A stretch of 64,000 nt of DNA, from NCBI GenBank assembly GCA_032127875.1, contig JAQBHI010000108.1, positions 62,001 to 126,000 on the forward strand. Direction: 5' to 3'. The DNA is from CADEEV01 sp032127875. GTDB lineage: Bacteria > Acidobacteriota > Vicinamibacteria > Fen-336. How positions within the stretch are numbered: the first letter of the stretch is position 1; every line of letters starts with the position of its first letter. This document shows, piece by piece, positions 46,185 to 54,990 of the stretch. The notes below the pieces were generated by a model. It was not told the DNA's origin. It searched no databases and worked only from the letters and a program-made list of their open reading frames with translations. The position numbers were made by a program, and so were the translations under genes.

Positions 46185-48155
46185 GTGGATGCGGGGCGAG
46201 TCGAGAGGCTCCTCTTCATCCTGCTGCTTGGCAGCTACGCCTATTTCTACCAGTCGCTCGGCCACAACGAGACCGCCCGCTTCGACCTGACCCGCGCTCT
46301 GCTCGAGGATCACAGCGTCGCGGTCGACCGATTCCGCCACAACAGCACCGATCTGGTGGTTCAGGCTGGCCGAACCTATTCCAACAAGGCGCCTGGCGCT
46401 TCGCTGCTGGCGCTCGTGCCGTTCCGGCTGGCGGGCGTCCTGGCCAAGCGGCTGGGTCTGCCCGAGTGGGCGTACTGGGACGTGGTCGCGTATCTCACGA
46501 CGCTCTCGTGCGTCGGCTTGCTGTCAGCGCTGGCCGGCGTCACCCTGTTTCGCCTCGCGTACGCGCTCACAGGCTCTGCCTTCGCCGCGCTTCTCGCAGC
46601 CCTCGCCCTCGGGCTCGGCTCGATTGCGTTCCCTTTCGCGACTCTATTCTTCGGCCATCAGATCGCGGCGGCGCTCCTGGTCTTCGCCTTTGCACTCGTG
46701 TTCCAGAGACGCCACTCGGGCAAGGCGGCCGCCCACCCGAACTGGACCTGGCTTGCCGCCGGAGCGCTTGTCGGCTACGCGGTCGTCACCGAGTATCCGG
46801 CGGCCATGCCCGCGGCCGGCGTCACGCTTTACGCCCTCGACACGCTGCGCCGCGAACAGGGGCGCCTGCGCCTCGCCGCCTGCTTCGGCCTCGGAGTCGC
46901 CGCCGCGGCAGCGGTGCTCGCAGCGTACAACATGGCCGCGTTCGGGCGGGTTCTCTTCGTCTCATACCAGGCCTACGCCCAGGAGGGTTCCACGGCCATC
47001 TACAAGGCGCACGCACAGGGACTCGTGGGCGTGCACTGGCCAGGCTTGACGGCCTTCGGCGCCGTTCTCGCGGAGTTGCTCCTGCTTCCGCGTCGAGGTC
47101 TTTTCTTCCTGAACCCCATCTGCGCCCTGGTGCCGGTCGGACTGCTGCTGATGGCTCGCGAACGGCGCATGCGAGCGGAAACTGTGCTGATCGTCCTGAT
47201 CGCCGGGGCGATGCTGATCTTCAACGCTTGCTATGGCGACTCGGTTCTGTATTGGGGCGGCGGCGGTTCGACGGGACCCCGGCACCTGCTCCCGATGCTG
47301 CCCTTCCTCGCGCTGCCACTCGCGTTCGCGGCGCAGCGCATGGCCTGGCTGTTTCACCCGCTGCTGCTCGCGTCGGCCCTGTTCATGCTGGTGGCCACCG
47401 CGGTGGATCCCCGAGCCCCCTTCTACCACCTGAACCCGATGCGCGATTTGCTGGTGCCGAGCTATCTGCACGGCCAGCTCGCCTTGCATCGGGGTGCGTT
47501 CTTCGCCCCGGTCGAAGCGCGCCTGCCCGCCGGCGCCCTCAACCTGGGCGCTCTGCTCGGTCTCAGCCCTGCCTGGCAGATGGCGCCTCTGCTCGGTTTT
47601 TGGGCGCTCCTAGGCTCACGGCTGATGCGGCGCGCGGGGGCGCCTCATGTCAGTCGGGTGCGGGCGCTGTACGCCGTGGGCCTGCTGGCGGCAGCGGTCA
47701 CGCCCGGGATCGTCGAGGCGCGCCGGCCGCTCGCCCAGAGCTCTGGGCTGCTCGGCTTCTACTACGCCCACCCGGCCTGGAACGGCCGAGAGGTCTTCGC
47801 TCGTCACGAAGCGCCGATCGACTTCGACTGGGGCCGCGAACCCGCTGCGATCCCCTTGCGCGTTCCCTTCAGCGTCGAATGGCTGGGCGGGTTGCGGGTG
47901 ACGACGCCGGGTGCCTACGCCTTCCATGTCGACTCCGAAGACAATCGCTCGCGCCTCGAGATCGATGGACGCCCCGTGCTCGACAACCAAGGCTACCGGG
48001 GGCCCGCCCGTAGTAGCCTCATGTGGCTCGGCTCGGGCGTCCACCCGCTAGCCTTGCGTTACAAGAGCGGGCTGGGCGCGTCGCGCGTCCGCCTGCTCTG
48101 GGTGCCACCGGGCGGAGCCCTGCAGGTGATTCCGGCCCAGGCCCTAGTTCCTTGA
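46185..48155 (+). CDS. Polytopic membrane protein with C-terminal PA14 domain
   Basis: 656 residues from GTG 46185. About 10-12 hydrophobic segments fill residues 1-510 or so, in the style of GT-C glycosyltransferases or mannosyltransferase-like proteins (the early NETARFDLTRALLEDHSVAVDRF has an acidic loop). The last 135 residues read as a PA14 beta-barrel: GLLGFYYAHPAWNGREVFAR, PFSVEWLGGLRVTTPGAYAF, HVDSEDNRSRLEIDGRPVL. PA14 domains bind carbohydrate. Following the Wzm/Wzt pair, a role in cell-surface glycan modification is plausible; activity unproven. Confidence 0.75.
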   Translation: MDAGRVERLLFILLLGSYAYFYQSLGHNETARFDLTRALLEDHSVAVDRFRHNSTDLVVQAGRTYSNKAPGASLLALVPFRLAGVLAKRLGLPEWAYWDVVAYLTTLSCVGLLSALAGVTLFRLAYALTGSAFAALLAALALGLGSIAFPFATLFFGHQIAAALLVFAFALVFQRRHSGKAAAHPNWTWLAAGALVGYAVVTEYPAAMPAAGVTLYALDTLRREQGRLRLAACFGLGVAAAAAVLAAYNMAAFGRVLFVSYQAYAQEGSTAIYKAHAQGLVGVHWPGLTAFGAVLAELLLLPRRGLFFLNPICALVPVGLLLMARERRMRAETVLIVLIAGAMLIFNACYGDSVLYWGGGGSTGPRHLLPMLPFLALPLAFAAQRMAWLFHPLLLASALFMLVATAVDPRAPFYHLNPMRDLLVPSYLHGQLALHRGAFFAPVEARLPAGALNLGALLGLSPAWQMAPLLGFWALLGSRLMRRAGAPHVSRVRALYAVGLLAAAVTPGIVEARRPLAQSSGLLGFYYAHPAWNGREVFARHEAPIDFDWGREPAAIPLRVPFSVEWLGGLRVTTPGAYAFHVDSEDNRSRLEIDGRPVLDNQGYRGPARSSLMWLGSGVHPLALRYKSGLGASRVRLLWVPPGGALQVIPAQALVP

Positions 48156-48199
48156 ACGCCTTGCGCCGCACCCCGAGGATGGGGCAGGCTGGCAAGGGC

Positions 48200-48658
48200 A
48201 TGGAGTTTAGGGAGCTGCTCGAAGATCGCCGCCGCTGGAAGACCTCCGGCGAGCGCGTCGTCTTCACCAACGGCTGCTTCGATCTGCTGCACCCGGGCCA
48301 CATCTCGCTGCTCGAGGTCGCGCGGGCGGCGGGCGAGCATCTCGTGGTGGGCATCAATTCCGATGCCTCGGTGCGGGAGCTCAAGGGCCTCGGGCGACCG
48401 ATCGTGAGCGCCGCGGAGCGCGCCGAAACGCTGCTCGCGCTGGAGGCAGTCGATCGCGTGATCGTGTACGACCAGCCGACGCCGCTCGAGATCATCGTCG
48501 CGCTCGGGCCTGACATTCTGGTGAAGGGCGCCGACTGGGCGGAGGACAGGATTGTTGGCGCCGACATCGTTCGCCGCGCGGGCGGGAGCGTCGTCCGCGC
48601 CCCGCTCCTAAAAGGCCGCTCGACCAGCCTGGTCGTGGACAGAATCCGCCGCTCGTGA
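48200..48658 (+). CDS. rfaE2: D-glycero-beta-D-manno-heptose-1-phosphate adenylyltransferase
   Basis: 152 residues, the length of a stand-alone RfaE2/HldE C-terminal domain. Motifs: VVFTNGCFDLLHPGHISLLE (HxGH nucleotidyltransferase) and LVKGADWAEDRIVGADIV near the end. Forms ADP-heptose for LPS inner core. ATG 48200 gives the standard N-terminus; TTG 48152 and ATG 48179 are longer alternatives, the former overlapping the preceding stop. The kinase half is not in the window. The stop overlaps mfd by GTGA. Confidence 0.9.
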   Translation: MEFRELLEDRRRWKTSGERVVFTNGCFDLLHPGHISLLEVARAAGEHLVVGINSDASVRELKGLGRPIVSAAERAETLLALEAVDRVIVYDQPTPLEIIVALGPDILVKGADWAEDRIVGADIVRRAGGSVVRAPLLKGRSTSLVVDRIRRS

Positions 48659-51600
48659 CTGAGTCCTGGCTCGCTCCCCTGTTCGAGGAGGACTTCTTCT
48701 CGGAAGCCCGTGCGCGCCTCGCCACGCAGGGCCGCCTCGCCCTGGCCGGGCTTACCGGCCCAGCCCAGGTGCTGCTGCCCCTGCTCTTGGTCGAGCGGCC
48801 GTTCCTGGTGGTCACGCCGCATGAGCGCGACGTCGACGTCCTGACGGAGGACCTGCGGCTATTCGCTCGCGAGGCCGGCCAGGCAGGCGAGGTGCTCCCT
48901 TTCCCCGCCCCGGGCCCGCCGCCGTTTCGTGGCCTGCCGCGTCATCCCGAGGCCTCGCTGCGCCGCGCCACCGCGCTGCTCGCCGCCGGCCGCGGCCGGC
49001 TGCGCGCGATGGTGGGCTCGCCCGCCGGGCTGCTGCGCCCCAGCCTGACGCGGGAGCTACTCGAGACGCGGGCCTTTCGAGTCGCGTGCGGCGAGGAAAT
49101 GACCCCCGAGATCCTGCTCGAGGCCCTCGATGAAGCCGGCTACGTTCAGGAAGATCCGGTGACGGGTCCGGGCCAGATGGCGCGGCGCGGCGGGATCCTC
49201 GACATCTTCCCGGCCGACCGCGACGCGCCAGTGCGGCTCGAGTTCTATGGCGACATGATCGAGAGCCTGCGCGCCTTCGATCCGGCGACGCAGCGCAGTG
49301 CCGGGCCCGTGAAGAGCCTCGAGATCCTGCCGCTCTCCGACGCCTTCGCGACCCGCTCCACTGTCGCGAAACTGCGCGAGCGCCTGCTCGAACGCTTCGC
49401 GGAGACACGCGAGGTTGCGGCTTTTCTCGAGCGCCTGGATCGCGGGCTCGTGCCCGAAGAGCTCCCTGAGCTGCTGCCGCTGGTTCCCGGCACCGTCGTG
49501 CCGGCGTGGCGCCATCTCGAAGGCGCCGCGGTCGTGGCGCTTCAACCCGACCAGGTCGCGATCGAGGCCGAGGCGCTCCACGAGCGAGCCCGCGCAGAGA
49601 AGAAGCGCCGTCAGGGCGCGCTGGTGCTCGAGCCTGCCGAGGCGCTGGTGTCCGCCCGTGAACTGACCGAGCGCCTCGAAGTGGCGCCGGCACTGTTCGT
49701 CCGCGACATCGACGCCAGCGGCGGCAGCGTATCCGCAGCGTCACGGCCCGTGCGTCGCTATGCCGGCGACATCCGCTCTCTGGCCACCGATCTTGGCGCG
49801 CCGCACGCGCCACGCAGCGTGATCTTCCTCGGCAACAGCGGCCGGGCTGACCGGCTCCGCGACGTGCTGGCGGAAGACGACATCGCGGCCGGTGAAAGCG
49901 CCGCCGTGCAGATCCGTGTCGGCAACCTCTCCGCGGGCTTCGAGTTCCCCGGCGCCGGGCTTCGAGTGCTCGCCGATGGCGACGTGTTCCCCGAAGAGGT
50001 CCACGTCCATTCGCGCGGCAAGGCCCGCGGCGTGCGCAGCTTCCTCTCCGACTTCCGCGACCTCAGGATCGGCGACCTGGTCGTGCACCAAGACCACGGG
50101 ATCGGTCGCTTCGAGGGCCTACAGACGATCGATGTCCTGGGCCTGACCCACGAGTTCATGGTCCTCTCCTACCAGGGTGGCGACAAGCTCAAGGTTCCGA
50201 TCGACGCCTTCGACCGGGTTCAGAAGTACGCGAGCGCCGAGGGCAGCCGGCCGGGCCTGGACAGGCTGGGCAGCGGCAACTGGGACAAGGTCAAGAAGCG
50301 TGTCAAGAAGGCGATGCGCGACATGGCCGCAGAGCTGCTGCGGCTGTATGCGCAGCGCAAGGCGCGGCCCGGCCATGCCTTCGCGGCCCAGAGCCCATGG
50401 CAGCGCGAGTTCGAAGAGGCCTTCGAGTATGAAGAGACGCCCGACCAGGCGCAGGCCATCGCGGAGGTGGCCGCGGACATGGCCAGCCAGGCGCCGATGG
50501 ACCGGCTGGTGTGTGGCGATGTCGGCTACGGCAAGACCGAGGTGGCGATGCGCGCCGCGATGCGCGCTGCGCTGGACGGCAAGCAGGTGGCGATCCTCGC
50601 CCCCACCACGGTGCTGGCGTTTCAGCATTGGAAGACCTTCAAGAAGCGCTTCGCGCCGTTTCCCGTGAAGGTCGAAATGGTCTCGCGCTTCCGGACTGCC
50701 ACGCAGACGCGAGCGGTGTTGGCCGCGCTCGCCTCAGGGCAGGTCGACATCCTGATCGGGACGCACCGTCTGCTCTCGAAGGACGTCGTGTTCCGCGATC
50801 TGGGCCTGCTCGTGATCGACGAGGAGCAGCGCTTCGGCGTCGCCGCCAAGGAAAAACTCAAGCATCTGCGCAGCACGGTCGACTGCCTGACGCTCTCCGC
50901 TACGCCGATTCCGCGCACGCTGCAGATGGGCCTCGCGGGAATTCGGGACATGTCGGTGATCGAGACGCCGCCCAAGGACCGGCTCGCAATCCAGACCTCG
51001 ATCGTGAAGTTCTCGACCGACGTGATCGCGGCGGCGGTGCGCCAGGAGCTCTTGCGCGACGGCCAGACCTATCTCGTCCACAACCGTGTCGAGTCGATCT
51101 ATTCGCTCGCGAGCCTGGTGAAGCGGCTCGTACCCGAGGCACGCGTCGTCGTCGGCCACGGCCAGATGCCGGAAGCGCAGCTCGAAAAGGCCATGCTCGT
51201 CTTCGTCGAGGGTCGGGCCGACGTCCTGGTGGCCACGACCATAATCGAGAACGGCCTGGATATTCCACGCGCCAACACCTTGATCGTGAATCGAGCCGAT
51301 CGCTACGGCTTGGCCCAGCTCTACCAGCTGCGCGGCCGGGTGGGCCGCTCCGACCGTCGCGCGCATGCCTACCTGCTGGTTCCGCCCGGCTTGGCGCTGT
51401 CGGAGATCGCGCGTAAGCGGCTCGCCGCCATCCAGGAGTTCTCGGACCTCGGGGCCGGCTTCCGCATTGCGGCCCTCGATCTCGAGCAGCGCGGTGCCGG
51501 GAACTTGCTCGGCGGAGAGCAAAGCGGCCACATCGCGGCTGTGGGCCTCGACCTGTACGTGAAGCTGCTCGAACAGACGATCCTCGAGCTCAAGGGCGAG

Positions 51601-52071
51601 GCCCATGACGAGCGGCCCCGGGCGACGCTCAACCTGCGCCTGGACCTGCGCATCCCTCCCGACTACGTTTCCGAAACACACCAGCGCCTGACGCTCTACA
51701 AGCGCGTGAGCCAGCTCCGGGGCGCCAGCGAGGCCGAAGCCCTGCTGGCCGAGGTCAAGGATCGTTACGGCCCGCCGCCAGCTGCGCTGCTGGGGCTCGT
51801 CCGCTACGCAGGCTTGCGACTCCGGGCCGAGGCCCTGGGCATCGCTCAAGTCGATGCAGCCGGCGGATCGCTGCATCTGCGCCTCGCCGCGAGCACGCCG
51901 CTGCCGCCCGAAGCGCTGGTGCGTGCCGCGCGCGAGCTGCCGGGCGGCGCCTTGTCTCCGCAAGGGATCCTGAAGGCCCGCCTCGCCGAAGGCGACGACC
52001 CGGCGGCGACGCTGTCGGCGCTACTCGCCGCGCTCGAGGCTCCGCGAGCCTTGGCGGCACCAGGGCTATGA
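48655..52071 (+). CDS. mfd: Transcription-repair coupling factor
   Basis: 1138 residues. The N-terminal UvrB-like region (RRGGILDIFPADRDAPVRLEF) is followed by the RNA-polymerase-interaction domain (IGDLVVHQDHGIGRFEGLQ), the RecG-like translocase with Walker A VCGDVGYGKTEVAMRAA, DEEQRFGV and SATPIPRTLQMGLAGIRDMS, and the C-terminal autoinhibitory domain. It displaces stalled RNA polymerase and recruits UvrA. GTG 48655 overlaps rfaE2. Confidence 0.96.
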   Translation: MTESWLAPLFEEDFFSEARARLATQGRLALAGLTGPAQVLLPLLLVERPFLVVTPHERDVDVLTEDLRLFAREAGQAGEVLPFPAPGPPPFRGLPRHPEASLRRATALLAAGRGRLRAMVGSPAGLLRPSLTRELLETRAFRVACGEEMTPEILLEALDEAGYVQEDPVTGPGQMARRGGILDIFPADRDAPVRLEFYGDMIESLRAFDPATQRSAGPVKSLEILPLSDAFATRSTVAKLRERLLERFAETREVAAFLERLDRGLVPEELPELLPLVPGTVVPAWRHLEGAAVVALQPDQVAIEAEALHERARAEKKRRQGALVLEPAEALVSARELTERLEVAPALFVRDIDASGGSVSAASRPVRRYAGDIRSLATDLGAPHAPRSVIFLGNSGRADRLRDVLAEDDIAAGESAAVQIRVGNLSAGFEFPGAGLRVLADGDVFPEEVHVHSRGKARGVRSFLSDFRDLRIGDLVVHQDHGIGRFEGLQTIDVLGLTHEFMVLSYQGGDKLKVPIDAFDRVQKYASAEGSRPGLDRLGSGNWDKVKKRVKKAMRDMAAELLRLYAQRKARPGHAFAAQSPWQREFEEAFEYEETPDQAQAIAEVAADMASQAPMDRLVCGDVGYGKTEVAMRAAMRAALDGKQVAILAPTTVLAFQHWKTFKKRFAPFPVKVEMVSRFRTATQTRAVLAALASGQVDILIGTHRLLSKDVVFRDLGLLVIDEEQRFGVAAKEKLKHLRSTVDCLTLSATPIPRTLQMGLAGIRDMSVIETPPKDRLAIQTSIVKFSTDVIAAAVRQELLRDGQTYLVHNRVESIYSLASLVKRLVPEARVVVGHGQMPEAQLEKAMLVFVEGRADVLVATTIIENGLDIPRANTLIVNRADRYGLAQLYQLRGRVGRSDRRAHAYLLVPPGLALSEIARKRLAAIQEFSDLGAGFRIAALDLEQRGAGNLLGGEQSGHIAAVGLDLYVKLLEQTILELKGEAHDERPRATLNLRLDLRIPPDYVSETHQRLTLYKRVSQLRGASEAEALLAEVKDRYGPPPAALLGLVRYAGLRLRAEALGIAQVDAAGGSLHLRLAASTPLPPEALVRAARELPGGALSPQGILKARLAEGDDPAATLSALLAALEAPRALAAPGL

Positions 52072-52078
52072 TGAAGCC

Positions 52079-52897
52079 TTGAACGCGCCTGCCCTGAGTC
52101 ACGGCCTGGCCCTGGTGCTGCTGATCGCCGCCTGTGGGCCGCCCCAGCCCGCCGATCCCGTAATCCTGGCGCTGGGCGAGGACAGCATCCGGCGCAGCGA
52201 TTTCGAGCGGCACCTGGCCCGCCTCGCGGCGCAAGGCCTCGACGCCTCCGATCCCGCCGTGCGCCGCTCGGTGCTCGACTCCTTTCTCGATGAGCGCGTG
52301 CTGGTCCTCGAGGCACGCAGCCGCGGACTCCTGAAGGCTGGCGCGGGCCCCGAAGAAGAGCAGCTGGCCGCACAGCAGCTGCTCGCCGAATCCGCGCGTT
52401 CGCGCGCGGTAGTCAGCGACGACGAGGTCGCTGACTACTACGCCAGCCACCTCGCGGAACTCGGGCAGCCCGAGACGGTGACGCTGCGCCAGATCCTGGT
52501 GCCGACCGAGAACGAGGCTCGCGACGTACGGCGTCGGCTGTCGAAGGAGGCGAAAAGCTTCGAGATGCTGGCCCAGACCCGTTCACGCGCGCCCGAGGCG
52601 AGCGCGGGGGGCCTGATGGGCAGCTTCACCCGCGGCCAGCTCCCGCTCGAGCTGGAAGCGGCCGCCTTCGCGCTGTCGCCGCAGGGCATCTCCGAGCCGG
52701 TGAAGACGCCCCTCGGGTATCATGTACTTCGGGTTGACACGCATACGGCGGCCCGCGAACGCAGCCCGGAGGAATGCCGCGACGAGATCTACAGGGTGCT
52801 CCTGCAACGCAAGTCGGCCGACGCCTCCCGGGAAGCGGTCAAGACGCTCCTGGGGCGAGCCAAGGTGAACTATGAAGCCGCGAAGCCTCATTCTTAG
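52079..52897 (+). CDS. PpiC-type peptidyl-prolyl isomerase lipoprotein (PrsA/SurA-like)
   Basis: 272 residues from TTG 52079. The signal ends in the lipobox LIAACG, so the protein is likely lipidated. An N-terminal chaperone-like helical region (ALGEDSIRRSDFERHLARLA) is followed by a parvulin domain (VTLRQILVPTENEARDVRRRL, GGLMGSFTRGQLPLELE, GYHVLRVD). The last two strands of the parvulin look normal. It overlaps the next, also SurA-like, gene by 26 bases. Likely function: periplasmic folding of outer-membrane proteins. Confidence 0.85.
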   Translation: MNAPALSHGLALVLLIAACGPPQPADPVILALGEDSIRRSDFERHLARLAAQGLDASDPAVRRSVLDSFLDERVLVLEARSRGLLKAGAGPEEEQLAAQQLLAESARSRAVVSDDEVADYYASHLAELGQPETVTLRQILVPTENEARDVRRRLSKEAKSFEMLAQTRSRAPEASAGGLMGSFTRGQLPLELEAAAFALSPQGISEPVKTPLGYHVLRVDTHTAARERSPEECRDEIYRVLLQRKSADASREAVKTLLGRAKVNYEAAKPHS

Positions 52898-54014
52898 TCT
52901 CAGCATGTTCGTCGCCGCCCAACCGGCGGCCGCGGAGATCCTCGACCGGGTCATAGTGAAGGTGAACGGCGAGATCGTGACGCAATCGGAGTTCGAAGCC
53001 CGCCAGATCGCGGCGGTGCAGTCCCAGCGCCTTACCCCCGACCGCGTCGAGGCCTACCTGCGCGACAACAACGCCCGCATCCTCCAGGATGCGATCGACG
53101 ATCTGCTGCTGATCCAGAAGGCCGACGAGATCGGGATCCGGATGCGTCCTGAGTACACGAAAGAAATCATCGAAGGCATCAAGAAAGAGAACAACATCGC
53201 CACCGACGAGGCACTTCGGGAACAGCTACGCCGAGAGGGCATGTCGATCGACGACATGAAGCGCAACATCGAGCGCTCGATCATCCGCAAGCAGGTCCTG
53301 AGCCGCGAGCTGGAGCCGAAGGTCGTGCTCAGCGAGGCCGACGTTCGTGCCGAATACGAACGTCGCAAGGACGACTTCGCACATCCAAGCCAGGTGCGTC
53401 TCCAGGAGATCCTGGTGAGCGGCGAGCGGGACGACGCTGCTGCTCTCGCAGCCGAGCTCGTGACGCGCGCCCGCGCGGGCGAGGATTTCGCGACCCTCGC
53501 CAAGGAGAACTCGGCGGCGCCCAGCCGGACGGCCGGGGGCGACCTGGGCAGGTTCGACAGCGGCGAGCTGCACGACGAGATCCGGACCGTCGTCGAGCCA
53601 CTCGCCGTGGGCGAAACCGCCGAGCCGATCGCCGGGCCCGAGGGCAGCTACCGGGTGTTGCGGGTAGCGGAACGCAGCCCGGCAGGTGTCACCCCCTTCG
53701 AGGAAGCGAAGGCCGAGATCCGCAAGCATCTCGGAGAAGCCAGAATGGTCAGCGAATACGAGCGGCTCCTGAAGGAACTCCGCGAGAAAGCGATCATCGA
53801 CGTGCGGGTGCGGGAGGTGCCTCTGCAGGTGCAGGTGCCGACCACGGCCTCGATTCTCGATCCCCCTTCGGCCGAGATCCCCGCGGCAACGCGCGGCGCG
53901 GCTGCATCAGCCGCGGAGGACGACGCGGAGTTCGTGGTCTCGCCGCAGACCGCCCCGGAACGGGTCACGCCCGCAGCGCCTGCCGCGGACGAAACCGCGC
54001 CCCCCACGCCCTGA
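52872..54014 (+). CDS. SurA-like periplasmic chaperone / peptidyl-prolyl isomerase
   Basis: 380 residues with a cleavable signal peptide (LILSLSMFVAAQPAAA). The SurA N-domain starts EILDRVIVKVNGEIVTQSEFE and runs to about 170, then one parvulin domain (VRLQEILVSGERDDAAALA, TAGGDLGRFDSGELHDEI). Unlike E. coli SurA, only one parvulin domain is present, and the last 60 or so residues form a Pro/Ala-rich tail. Tandem with the preceding lipoprotein homologue. Confidence 0.88.
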   Translation: MKPRSLILSLSMFVAAQPAAAEILDRVIVKVNGEIVTQSEFEARQIAAVQSQRLTPDRVEAYLRDNNARILQDAIDDLLLIQKADEIGIRMRPEYTKEIIEGIKKENNIATDEALREQLRREGMSIDDMKRNIERSIIRKQVLSRELEPKVVLSEADVRAEYERRKDDFAHPSQVRLQEILVSGERDDAAALAAELVTRARAGEDFATLAKENSAAPSRTAGGDLGRFDSGELHDEIRTVVEPLAVGETAEPIAGPEGSYRVLRVAERSPAGVTPFEEAKAEIRKHLGEARMVSEYERLLKELREKAIIDVRVREVPLQVQVPTTASILDPPSAEIPAATRGAAASAAEDDAEFVVSPQTAPERVTPAAPAADETAPPTP

Positions 54015-54017
54015 GCC

Positions 54018-54389
54018 GTGGCGGGGCTCGGGACGGAGCGGTTCTTCGAGCGCGTCTACGCCGCCGTCCGGTCGATCCCCCGAGGCCAGGTGGCGACGTA
54101 CGGCGAGTTGGCCCGACTGCTGGGCGTGCCACGCGGTGCGCGGGCAGTGGGTTGGGCGCTGCGCGCGCTGCCCGCCTCGGGCGAGCGCACCGTGCCATGG
54201 CATCGCGTGGTCGGTGCCGGCGGCCGTATCTCGCCGCGCCGCGGGCCGGGACCGGAGCTGCAGCGTCGGCGCCTGCGGCAGGAAGGCATCCGTTTCGTCC
54301 TGGGCCGGGTGGACCTTGCGCGACACGGCGTCGTCACACGAGGCTCACTCGTGGTAAGCCCAGGGCCTCGCGGGCGCGCTGCATCGTGA
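54018..54389 (+). CDS. Alkyltransferase-like (ATL) DNA repair protein
   Basis: 123 residues from GTG 54018. The protein is the C-terminal DNA-binding half of the MGMT/Ogt family: FFERVYAAVRSIPRGQVATYGELARLLG quoted across its two helices, then ARAVGWALRALP. The active-site PCHR motif reads PWHR (Trp61 for Cys), the defining change of ATL proteins, which bind O6-alkylguanine without repairing it and hand the lesion to nucleotide excision repair. It is convergent with the next gene and overlaps its end by 56 bases. Confidence 0.88.
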   Translation: MAGLGTERFFERVYAAVRSIPRGQVATYGELARLLGVPRGARAVGWALRALPASGERTVPWHRVVGAGGRISPRRGPGPELQRRRLRQEGIRFVLGRVDLARHGVVTRGSLVVSPGPRGRAAS

Positions 54390-54984
54390 AGCGCGCCACG
54401 GCGTCCTCCAGCGCCGCGTCCTCAACCTGCCCGCGGTGGCGCTCGACGGCGCGGCGCGCCTCGTCGCGGTAGGCGCTGCGTTCGGGCTCGGAGACGCCTT
54501 GCAAGACGGCGGCGGACACGTCGTCGTCGATCTCGCGGAGCTTCTCGCGCAGGTAGTTCCAGTTGGGGCGCGAGGCGACCGCGAGCAGCTCGCGGACCTC
54601 GTGGATCTTCCTGAGCGGCGGTTCGAAGCACGCGGCCGGGCCGGGCCGAAGCCCGCCGAGCCGATCCTGAAGCGTCGCCAGCAGCTCTTGGAGCTCCGCT
54701 ATCGGCACGCTCTCCGCAGGCAGCGCCGGCCGCGCGGAGGGCCCGCGGCCGCTGGCGGCGAGCTCTTCGACGCGAGCGCGACAAAAAGCCAGGGACGCGA
54801 CCTGCGCGCCCTCCTCGAAAGCGCGGTCGATGCCGACCAGGACCGAGGCGAGCGGGATGCCGGCCTCGTACCACGAGCGGGCCAGGGCGAAGTCGCGCGG
54901 CGAGAGAATGTGGTTCGTGCCCCGCCGCGCACGGAGGTGGGCCTCGATGGCGGCGACGTAAGCTTCGACGCCCGCGCCTTTCAC
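54334..54984 (-). CDS. Conserved-looking helical protein of unknown function
   Basis: 216 residues, predicted largely alpha-helical and without signal or membrane segment (AYVAAIEAHLRARRGTNHILSP at the start; charged C-terminal half). I recognise no family. It starts 7 bases before the RNase G stop on the same strand and is thus the last gene of the mre-rod-rng cluster. Its 3-prime end overlaps the convergent ATL gene by 56 bases, so the two would produce complementary RNA. Confidence 0.65.
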   Translation of the reverse strand: MKGAGVEAYVAAIEAHLRARRGTNHILSPRDFALARSWYEAGIPLASVLVGIDRAFEEGAQVASLAFCRARVEELAASGRGPSARPALPAESVPIAELQELLATLQDRLGGLRPGPAACFEPPLRKIHEVRELLAVASRPNWNYLREKLREIDDDVSAAVLQGVSEPERSAYRDEARRAVERHRGQVEDAALEDAVARFTMQRAREALGLPRVSLV

Positions 54985-54990
54985 CTGCGG

